DNA of 15,837 bases. Source: a bacterium (GTDB taxonomy: Bacteria > SZUA-79 > Acidulodesulfobacterales > Acidulodesulfobacteraceae). Below, one piece after another: positions 7,456 through 13,363 of the stretch. The position numbers and the translations under genes were made by a program. The notes below the pieces were generated by a model, which was not told the DNA's origin, searched no databases, and saw nothing but the letters and a program-made list of their open reading frames with translations. Location of the stretch: positions 1 to 15,837 of the forward strand of contig JAJYYS010000021.1 of assembly GCA_021800745.1 (NCBI GenBank), written 5' to 3'. The stretch's first letter is position 1. Every line of letters starts with the position of its first letter.

Positions 7456-9210
7456 TTAAAATACGACGGAATAAAGCGCTTCTAAAGTTTTTTGATTATT
7501 AATCTCGCCTGTATATTGCGGTATCGTGAAAAAAGGAATGCCGAATTTTTGCTTTATCGATTCAATATAAGTTTCCTGCATTTTCTTCCTGCCGTTAAAA
7601 AAAGCGTCGTTAAAATTTCCGCCGAGAATATAATTAACGATAAGAAAGGATGTATTAATTCCTGCTGCTTTTAAATCGCCGTATGCCCTTTTGGCTTCCT
7701 CGATAGGGCTGTATTCGGGATAAAGGCAGAGCGAAAATATGGTTTTATTAGTATCTTTAAGTATTTTAACGAATTCTTCAAGCATTGCATCTTTCCTGTC
7801 CATTTTTGCATATTCCAAACTTATATATAAAAGCCTCAGCGCATGACCGGTGGGAGCTGCATCGAAAATTATAACGTCGTAATCTTTGTACTCAAAAAAG
7901 AAACTGCTGAATTTTTTAAAAACGGCAACCTCTTCGGTGCAGGGTGAATTCAGTTCCTCTTCTAAAACCTTAAGCGATTGTTCATTATTGGAATAAGATT
8001 TAAAATATTCGACGGTATTTTGCTTATATTCGTCCAGAGCCGAATCCGGAGAAATTTTTGCAAAATATAAATTATCGTCAACTTCGGACTTTACCGGAGA
8101 TTCGCCTATATTTTTTAATCCCGTTATTTTTTCTATATGTCCGGAATAATCTGCGGAAACCACTAATGTTTTCATTCCTCTGCCGGCGAAATATTTACCG
8201 AACAAAAGGGAAGACACTGTTTTGCCCGTCCCGCCTTTACCCGTAAAAAACAGGTAAAACGGCGTCTTTTGAGGCATTATCTTTTGAACAAGTTCATTGT
8301 TTTTTTGTTTAACATCGATTTCATTCGTTAAAACAGTTCTATCTTCGCCGGAATTTTCAATTAAACTTGAAAAAAAGACGGATAGCGACCTTAATCCCTT
8401 GACCTCGTTCTTTTTTAAATTTATCTCTATAGTTTCAAAACCCATTGAATATACCTGTTTTAAGATTTTTCTCTGGCCGGCGATAATATTTTGGAATTCC
8501 GCCTTGCGGTATAATTCATCTGGTAAAATAGCATTAACTATAATTTCTATATTTGTTACGCCGAATTTTTTTACTTCTTCGATTGAATTTTTAATTTCGA
8601 GCAAATCGAGCTCTTTTGGATGCATCACAAATACGAATGTCGTAAGTTCCGGGTTTTTTAACCCGTTCAGGGCAATTTTATATTGATTATAATATCCGTC
8701 AATATTTACGACTGGCCCCATACATGTCTGTCCTGCGCCTTTTTTAACTTCGTCGATATAAACAGTCCATTCCATAGGAAGTTCAAGCAGTCTTAAAGTG
8801 TGCGCCGAAGGAGCCGTATCGAATATAATAACATCGTAATCTTTCTTAAGAAAAAGCTCTGTAAAACCATTGAAAAAAGCTATCTCCGAAGTGCACGGAG
8901 ATTTAAACTCTTCTTCGATAGAATTTAAAACTTCTTCAGGCAGAAACTCTGCGCTGTCTCCGAGAACCTTCTGCTTATACTTTATAACCTCGGCATCAGT
9001 ATCCATTTCTACCGCATAAAGATTTTCAAATCCTTCAATCTTTTTTTCGGCACTTCCTATTTTTTGTTCAAAAACGTCGCCCAAGTTGGAAGCCGGGTCT
9101 GTCGAAACAATCAATGTTTTTTTTCCTTCGAGCGCAAATCTCACGGCAAATGCCGACGACACCGTCGTCTTGCCGACGCCGCCTTTCCCGTGAAAAAAAT
9201 AATAATGCAT
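7456..9210 (-). CDS. arsA: Arsenite-transporting ATPase ArsA, tandem two-domain form
   Basis: The 584-residue protein has two homologous ATPase halves. The A1 P-loop is GKGGVGKTT (residues 8-16), with STDPASNLGDVF switch and DTAPSAHTLRLL (131-142). The A2 P-loop is GKGGTGKT (324-331), with DAAPTGHALRLL (450-461). The three metalloid-binding cysteines of E. coli ArsA (C113, C172, C422) correspond to C106 (SPCTSE), C163 (QTCMGP) and C424 (SPCTEE). The A2 switch is odd: where A1 has TDPAS, A2 has ADYSGH, losing the DPA motif, so the second site may be catalytically weaker. ArsA hydrolyses ATP to drive arsenite through ArsB and accepts arsenite from ArsD. A strong GGAGG lies five bases from ATG 9210. 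It is co-directional with arsD (34 bp upstream) and arsB. Confidence 0.96.
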   Translation of the reverse strand: MHYYFFHGKGGVGKTTVSSAFAVRFALEGKKTLIVSTDPASNLGDVFEQKIGSAEKKIEGFENLYAVEMDTDAEVIKYKQKVLGDSAEFLPEEVLNSIEEEFKSPCTSEIAFFNGFTELFLKKDYDVIIFDTAPSAHTLRLLELPMEWTVYIDEVKKGAGQTCMGPVVNIDGYYNQYKIALNGLKNPELTTFVFVMHPKELDLLEIKNSIEEVKKFGVTNIEIIVNAILPDELYRKAEFQNIIAGQRKILKQVYSMGFETIEINLKKNEVKGLRSLSVFFSSLIENSGEDRTVLTNEIDVKQKNNELVQKIMPQKTPFYLFFTGKGGTGKTVSSLLFGKYFAGRGMKTLVVSADYSGHIEKITGLKNIGESPVKSEVDDNLYFAKISPDSALDEYKQNTVEYFKSYSNNEQSLKVLEEELNSPCTEEVAVFKKFSSFFFEYKDYDVIIFDAAPTGHALRLLYISLEYAKMDRKDAMLEEFVKILKDTNKTIFSLCLYPEYSPIEEAKRAYGDLKAAGINTSFLIVNYILGGNFNDAFFNGRKKMQETYIESIKQKFGIPFFTIPQYTGEINNQKTLEALYSVVF

Positions 9211-9244
9211 TTTATCCTCCGATATATCTTAGGAACGGTTTAAT

Positions 9245-9571
9245 TTAAGACGATAAAGAAGATATATAGCTATAAATCTCTTTTTCTTCTGGATATCTCC
9301 CGTATGTTACGACTTTTCCGTTTAAGATGCAGACCGGAAGCGCCGTCTTGCCTTCATTTTGAATCAAAAGTTTAACCGAAGGATTTTCAAGAAATTTCTT
9401 CGGTTCCTGCGATATCGTCTGTCTTTTTATTTCGATATATTCTCCGAAATCCGATTTTAATTTGTCGATTAAACTCCTTATTTTTATAAGTTTTTCATCT
9501 GGATTTGGACCGCAGACTCCAGTGGAACAACATAAAGCCGGATCATAAATCTCAAAAACTATTTTATCCAT
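9245..9571 (-). CDS. arsD: ArsD arsenite metallochaperone
   Basis: The 108-residue protein begins with the ArsD signature DPALCCSTGVCGP. Cys14, Cys15 and Cys20 correspond to C12, C13 and C18 that bind As(III) and hand it to ArsA. The thioredoxin-like fold core (IEIKRQTISQEPKKFLENP, then ALPVCILNGKVVTYGRYP) and the total length are typical. The extra C-terminal cysteine pairs of E. coli ArsD are absent, as in many functional homologues; they are not needed for chaperone activity. The gene sits between arsR and arsA in the standard arsRDA order. AGGAGG lies 12 bases upstream of ATG 9571, slightly far, and a tiny ATG-AAT-TAA reading frame starts in between. Confidence 0.95.
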   Translation of the reverse strand: MDKIVFEIYDPALCCSTGVCGPNPDEKLIKIRSLIDKLKSDFGEYIEIKRQTISQEPKKFLENPSVKLLIQNEGKTALPVCILNGKVVTYGRYPEEKEIYSYISSLSS

Positions 9572-9613
9572 GATTAATTCATACCTCCTTTTTTAAAAAT
9601 TAATTATGCATAT

Positions 9614-9946
9614 TTAGACGGCACATATTATGTCGTCGCAATCGTTGCTTTTAATTTCTTTTAATTTATCGATTCCAAATAAATCTTTATAAAGATTTTC
9701 TATTTCTTTAAATGCTTCCCCGTTAAGCGAATAATAAACCCACTTCCCCGATTTCCTTCCGTCGATTAACCCCGCTTTTTTTAATGCGGATAAATGATGC
9801 GAAACTAACGTCTGATCTAGGCCGAGAGTTTTATAAATAACACATACGCATTTTTCTCCGTTTTTTAATTCGGAAACGATTTTAAATTTATTTTCGTCGC
9901 CGAGCAGTTTAAAAAATTTGTTGAGCATCAATTCGTTTTTTGTCAT
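9614..9946 (-). CDS. arsR: ArsR/SmtB-family arsenic-responsive repressor
   Basis: The 110-residue winged-helix protein has a KCVCVIYKTLGLDQTLVSHHLSALKKAGL core. Cys33 and Cys35 occupy the ELCVCDL-type site used to bind As(III) in ArsR proteins, directly ahead of the recognition helix TLVSHHLSAL. The wing reads GRKSGKWVYYSL. Two further cysteines near the C-terminus (NDCDDIICAV) could supply a third thiol ligand. Apo-ArsR binds the operator and leaves on binding arsenite or antimonite. It is the first intact gene of the ars block, with a perfect palindrome and a promoter in the 90 bp upstream. ArsR-like regulators have also been reported beside hgcAB in Pseudodesulfovibrio, so control of hgcAB by this protein is plausible. 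Confidence 0.94.
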   Translation of the reverse strand: MTKNELMLNKFFKLLGDENKFKIVSELKNGEKCVCVIYKTLGLDQTLVSHHLSALKKAGLIDGRKSGKWVYYSLNGEAFKEIENLYKDLFGIDKLKEIKSNDCDDIICAV

Positions 9947-9989
9947 AAATCTTTGATAAGTTAAAAATTTAAAGAATAAGAAAAAATTT

Positions 9990-10017
9990 TAATATATGAA
10001 TTATAATTCATATATTA
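9990..10017. promoter_or_regulatory. ArsR operator palindrome
   Basis: This is a perfect 28-bp palindrome with arms ATATATGAATTA and TAATTCATATAT. It resembles known ArsR/SmtB-family operators (AT-rich ATATGAA...TTCATAT arms). It starts 43 bp upstream of the arsR ATG and lies just downstream of the -10 element, across the expected transcription start. Repressor binding there would block initiation. Recognition by the adjacent ArsR is inferred from position. Confidence 0.75.
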
Positions 10018-10018
10018 T

Positions 10019-10048
10019 ATGATATAATTTTTTATCTTATATTGTCAA
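10019..10048 (-). promoter_or_regulatory. Promoter of the ars(-hgc) operon
   Basis: On the minus strand a perfect -35 TTGACA (complement of 10043-10048) is followed after 18 bp by TATCAT (complement of 10019-10024), five of six matches to the sigma-70 -10. It is the only convincing promoter seen between arsR and hgcB, so it may drive the whole arsRDABC-hgcAB block. It lies inside the remnant 3' end of the frameshifted pfpI gene. Confidence 0.65.
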
Positions 10049-10629
10049 TAGATGATTTTTATACTTTATATGGCGTCGTTCATTTTTAACTTGGGTATTA
10101 AGGTAAGTTTTTTTAATCTCTTTTAACTTTTTAATAGTTTCTTTTAGAAAAGCCGGAATATCGGACGGTTGTCTCGATGTTACGAGATTGCGGTCAACCA
10201 CGACATCTTTATCTATATATAAAGCGCCGCTTCTTTAAGTTCAGGGACGACAGTCTTATAAGATGTCGCATGCCTGCCTTTTAATAACCCCGCCGTAACC
10301 AAAATCTGGGGACCATGGCATATCGCTGCAACGGGTTTTTCCTTTTCGAAAAAAGATTTGGCAATTCTAACGGCGTCTTTATCCTTTCTGACGGTTTCAG
10401 GGGCTTTACCTCCAGGGAGTATAAGCATATCGTAATCGTCAGGGTTTATTTCGCCAAGAGCTTTATTCGCCTCTACCTCATATCCATGTTTGCCTTTTAT
10501 TCCGCCCTTTTTCATAGAAGCAATATCTATATGGACGCCTTCCTCCTTTAAACGGTAATACGGTACCAAGAGTTCTGTATCTTCAAAATCGTCCGCGCTG
10601 ACTATTAACGCTTTTAATATTTTTGACAC
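10037..10629 (-). pseudogene. DJ-1/PfpI-family protein, frameshifted near its C-terminus
   Basis: The first frame (10629 to 10213, 138 residues) has the PfpI/DJ-1 fold: SADDFEDTEL with Glu16, LPGGKAPE at 71-78, and the nucleophile elbow AICHGPQIL with Cys104-His105. It stops early after ELKEAALYI. The missing end is present one frame over, from about 10220 down: DKDVVVDRNLVTSRQPSDIP then AFLKETIKKLKE, the standard PfpI C-terminus. It then runs to a stop at 10037. Restoring one base (probably a G, giving EAGALYIDKD) in the GC-rich run at about 10224-10230 heals it. The start is GTG 10629 with AGGAGG six bases ahead. Relatives act as stress chaperones, glyoxalases or deglycases; the role here is unknown. 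It lies upstream of arsR on the same strand and divergent from merR. Confidence 0.8.
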
Positions 10630-10658
10630 GGTTTACCTCCTTTTTTTGCCAAAATCTC

Positions 10659-10664
10659 ATTATA
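10659..10664 (-). promoter_or_regulatory. Possible -10 element for the pfpI-like gene
   Basis: The complement of 10659-10664 reads TATAAT, 30 bp upstream of the GTG start of the PfpI-like gene. No good -35 is found at 16-18 bp, so this is only a candidate. Confidence 0.35.
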
Positions 10665-10753
10665 TCTAGATTTGATTTTTATGTGCTTATATTTAAATTA
10701 TACCGACAAATAAGAAAATTTTGGGATAATATATATTTTATTTTAAAAATAGC

Positions 10754-10785
10754 TTGACATTATACTTGACTATAAGGTTTATAAT
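10754..10785 (+). promoter_or_regulatory. MerR-type promoter with long spacer, upstream of merR-merA
   Basis: A perfect -35 TTGACA (10754-10759) and a perfect -10 TATAAT (10780-10785) are separated by 20 bp, longer than the 17-bp optimum. Over-long 19-20 bp spacers are the hallmark of promoters that MerR-family activators untwist. The spacer holds an imperfect dyad around ACTTGACTATAAGGT (10764-10778). Unlike the classical divergent mer arrangement, this promoter would read merR itself and then merA, so the operon appears auto-regulated. AAGGGG (10795-10800) is a Shine-Dalgarno 13 bases before ATG 10814. Confidence 0.75.
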
Positions 10786-10813
10786 AGTATTAAGAAGGGG
10801 TTAAGATTAAAAT

Positions 10814-11209
10814 ATGACTATCGGGCAGTTAGCAAAAGCGGTTAATTTAAACATCCAAACCATAAGGTATTACGAGCGCATAGGTTTAATCGATAAACCC
10901 GATACGAATGAAGCGGGATACAGGATATATTCCGAAAGGGCCGCGGATGTCTTGCGTTTCATAAAACATGCAAAAGAAATCGGTTTTTCCTTAAAGCAGA
11001 TTTCCGAAATTTTTTCGTTAGATAACAATAAAAATAATACGTGCTCGAAAGTGAAAAAGTTGGCCGAAGAAAAAGTCTATGAAATAGACAAGAAGCTTAA
11101 TTCTTTAAAACTGATGCGAAAAGAGCTTTTAAATCTTATATCCTTATGCGAAGAAAAAAACGGCAACCCGGCGTGCCCGATTTTAGATATTTTAAAGCTC
11201 CGGAGCTGA
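10814..11209 (+). CDS. merR: MerR, Hg(II)-responsive transcriptional regulator
   Basis: The 131-residue protein has the MerR N-terminal winged HTH (MTIGQLAKAVNLNIQTIRYY, then ERIGLI), a wing EAGYRIYS, a long dimerisation helix (about 75-110) and a C-terminal metal loop. Its three cysteines, C77, C112 and C121, have spacings of 35 and 9 residues. These are the same as C82, C117 and C126 that trigonally bind Hg(II) in Tn501 MerR. This separates it from CueR, ZntR and CadR relatives. It would repress the downstream operon without mercury and activate it with Hg(II). It is co-directional with merA (stop 11209, merA frame open from 11215) and divergent from the pfpI-ars block. Confidence 0.92.
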   Translation: MTIGQLAKAVNLNIQTIRYYERIGLIDKPDTNEAGYRIYSERAADVLRFIKHAKEIGFSLKQISEIFSLDNNKNNTCSKVKKLAEEKVYEIDKKLNSLKLMRKELLNLISLCEEKNGNPACPILDILKLRS

Positions 11210-11214
11210 ATTAA

Positions 11215-12822
11215 TTTAATTATGTTTTTAAAGAAAATAAGTCGCATATACTTGCGGATGATAATGTAAATATAAAAGCGGTTGCCTTATCTATCGAAAA
11301 CGCGGGTTATAAGCCGGGTAAATACGATGTTTCGGAAACTGAAGAAACTGATAAAAACGCTAATATAGCGCTGTCCAAAGGCGTTTTCGATACCGGCAAA
11401 AAAAACGCGGGCGGCGGTTACGACTACGACCTTATTATTATAGGGGACGGTTCCGCGGCTTTTTCGTCGGCTATTTATGCCGCGGAAAAAAATTTGAGGG
11501 TATGCGTTATCGAAAATTGGGTTATAGGCGGCACCTGTCTTAACAGAGGCTGCGTTCCCTCCAAGCACTTTATCGAAGCGGGCCGCATATATTACGAGCC
11601 TTTAAGCAATAAGTACAAAGGCGTCGAAATAACGCAAAAATCTATAGATATGAAAACGCTCGTTAAGGAAAAAAATATTCTTTTAACGGCTTTAAGGCAG
11701 GTAAAATATTATAACGTGCTTGAAGGCTACCCGCAGATAAAATTTATTAACGGAACCGGCAGATTTATATCGAAAAATGCCGCCGAGATAATTCCTGCGG
11801 ATAGCGCCGAACGACCCTACGCAGTTTCATCGGAAAAATTTATTATCGCAACGGGTTCTAAAAATAGAATACTCGATATTCCTGGCCTTGAAGATACCGG
11901 TTATATGACAAATACCGAACTTTTGGAGATAGGCTATATTCCAAAAACTCTTTTAATACAGGGGACTAGGGCGCTGGCTCTCGAGTTTGCGCAGATGTTC
12001 GGCAGGTTCGGTTCAAAGGTAATTATAGCGGGCAGGGCAAACAGGGTGGCGTTGAACGAAGAACCGGAAATCCCTAAAGAACTTGAAAATATTTTAAGAA
12101 ACGAAGGCATTGAAATATTATTAGGCTCCGAAATTAAGAAATTATACAAAAAAGAAGGCCGAAAATACGCCGAAGTAGAAACGGGGAGGGGTATTAAGGT
12201 TATTGAATTCGACGAGTTTTTAATGGCCGCCGGCATCGTCGGAAATTCTACGGAACTTAATCTGAATGCGGCGGGCGTCGAAACTGATAAAGACGGTTTT
12301 GTCGCAGTAAACGACGAATTAAAAACTACGGCAGATAATATTTATGCCGCGGGAGATAGGTTTTTCGTGACCGTCGCGGCTTACGAAGGCAAGATTGCCG
12401 CAAGCAATCTTTTGGACGGTACGCATACAAAACCGGATTATTCCGCCGTTGCCCATACCACCTTTACCGACCCGGAAGTTTCTTCAGTCGGGCTTACTGA
12501 GGAACAAGCCGTAAACGCCAGATACAATATCGATAAAGCCGTGTTCCCTATCGGCTATACGCCAAAGGCTCAGGCGATATTTAAAACGGAAGGGCTCGTC
12601 AAGATGATAGCGGAAAAAGAAACCGGTAAGGTCTTAGGAATACATATGCTTGCGCACAACTCTTCCGAAACTATACAGCAGGCATCCGTATATATACAAA
12701 ATAATTACACCGTTGAAATGATAGGCCGGGAGATAGGGGTTTATCCGACTATGGCGGAGAGTTTAAAATTATGCGCGCAGACATTTACGAAGGACATCAG
12801 CAAACTTAGCTGTTGTGCGTAA
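11215..12822 (+). CDS. merA: Mercuric reductase MerA core; 5' end truncated or frameshifted, start codon unresolved
   Basis: The frame is open from 11215 and encodes the FAD-binding motif DLIIIGDGSAAFSSA (about 11428-11475), the redox-active disulfide motif GGTCLNRGCVPSK (about 11530-11568), the NAD(P)H domain, AADNIYAAGD-like second FAD motif and dimerisation domain. The C-terminal SKLSCCA has the vicinal cysteine pair diagnostic of MerA. MerA reduces Hg(II) to volatile Hg(0) with NADPH. Upstream of the core, residues such as VALSIENAGYKPGKYDV look like the second half of an NmerA (HMA) domain. The first half with GMTCxxC is missing, and no ATG, GTG or TTG precedes the FAD motif in this frame. 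TTG 11494 lies after that motif and cannot give a working enzyme. ATG 11222, one frame over, would join if the T5 run at 11225-11229 had one more T. Confidence 0.85.
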   Translation, partial: FNYVFKENKSHILADDNVNIKAVALSIENAGYKPGKYDVSETEETDKNANIALSKGVFDTGKKNAGGGYDYDLIIIGDGSAAFSSAIYAAEKNLRVCVIENWVIGGTCLNRGCVPSKHFIEAGRIYYEPLSNKYKGVEITQKSIDMKTLVKEKNILLTALRQVKYYNVLEGYPQIKFINGTGRFISKNAAEIIPADSAERPYAVSSEKFIIATGSKNRILDIPGLEDTGYMTNTELLEIGYIPKTLLIQGTRALALEFAQMFGRFGSKVIIAGRANRVALNEEPEIPKELENILRNEGIEILLGSEIKKLYKKEGRKYAEVETGRGIKVIEFDEFLMAAGIVGNSTELNLNAAGVETDKDGFVAVNDELKTTADNIYAAGDRFFVTVAAYEGKIAASNLLDGTHTKPDYSAVAHTTFTDPEVSSVGLTEEQAVNARYNIDKAVFPIGYTPKAQAIFKTEGLVKMIAEKETGKVLGIHMLAHNSSETIQQASVYIQNNYTVEMIGREIGVYPTMAESLKLCAQTFTKDISKLSCCA

Positions 12823-12841
12823 TACCGGCAATTTTTTTATA

Positions 12842-12850
12842 TGGTATAAT
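12842..12850 (+). promoter_or_regulatory. Possible extended -10 promoter for the DUF4149 gene
   Basis: TGGTATAAT is an extended -10 element (TG-N-TATAAT) 34 bp upstream of the ATG at 12884. No good -35 precedes it. It may give the gene its own transcript besides read-through from merRA. Confidence 0.35.
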
Positions 12851-12883
12851 TTAATTAGCAATAAATTTTTCGGAGAAAATTAA

Positions 12884-13348
12884 ATGTATTTAAATATCTT
12901 TTTGTATGTTTATTTAATATGTTTGTCGATTTTCTTCGGTTCAAGCATATTCATAGGATATATAGCGGCACCCTATATCTTTAAAACGCTGAATTCCAGA
13001 AACGAAGCGGGGAACATGGTGGGAGCTTTGCTTCATAAATTTTCGACTCTCGGATATATTACTCAGGTTTTAATGGTAATTGCGGGGTATATTTTATATT
13101 TAAACCGCGCCGCCGTTTTAAGTATTTTTATTCTTCCTTTAATAATACTAATTCTGCTGTTATTTTCGGAAAACTTAGTTTCCAAAAAGATGAACGGCCT
13201 TAAAAAACAGATGGGTTCGATAGACGAAACGCCGAAAGACGACACTAAAAGAAAACAATTTAACAGCCTGCATAAATGGTCCGTTAAATTGTTTTTATTG
13301 AACGAACTGCTTTGCCTGCCGTTATTTTATTTCATATTAATTAAATAA
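12884..13348 (+). CDS. DUF4149-like small integral membrane protein
   Basis: The 154-residue protein has about four membrane helices (roughly residues 4-30, 57-73, 75-95 and 131-152). A charged cytoplasmic or periplasmic loop (about 98-130, KKMNGLKKQMGSIDETPKDD) lies between helices 3 and 4. The patterns FFGSSIFIGYIAAPYIFKTL and FNSLHKWSVKLFLLNE resemble DUF4149 (TMEM205-like) proteins, whose function is not established. It follows merA by 61 bp on the same strand, with GGAGA eight bases from the ATG. It is not a MerT, MerC or MerF: the vicinal-cysteine transport helices of those proteins are missing, leaving only isolated C13 and C144. It may be a member of the mer unit or an unrelated neighbour. 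Confidence 0.7.
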   Translation: MYLNIFLYVYLICLSIFFGSSIFIGYIAAPYIFKTLNSRNEAGNMVGALLHKFSTLGYITQVLMVIAGYILYLNRAAVLSIFILPLIILILLLFSENLVSKKMNGLKKQMGSIDETPKDDTKRKQFNSLHKWSVKLFLLNELLCLPLFYFILIK

Positions 13349-13363
13349 TAAATAATTTATTTA

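Noticed and set aside
11494..12822. Taking TTG 11494 as the true merA start
   Set aside because: The FAD-binding GDGSAA motif lies upstream in the same open frame, so this start would delete the N-terminal strand of the Rossmann fold.
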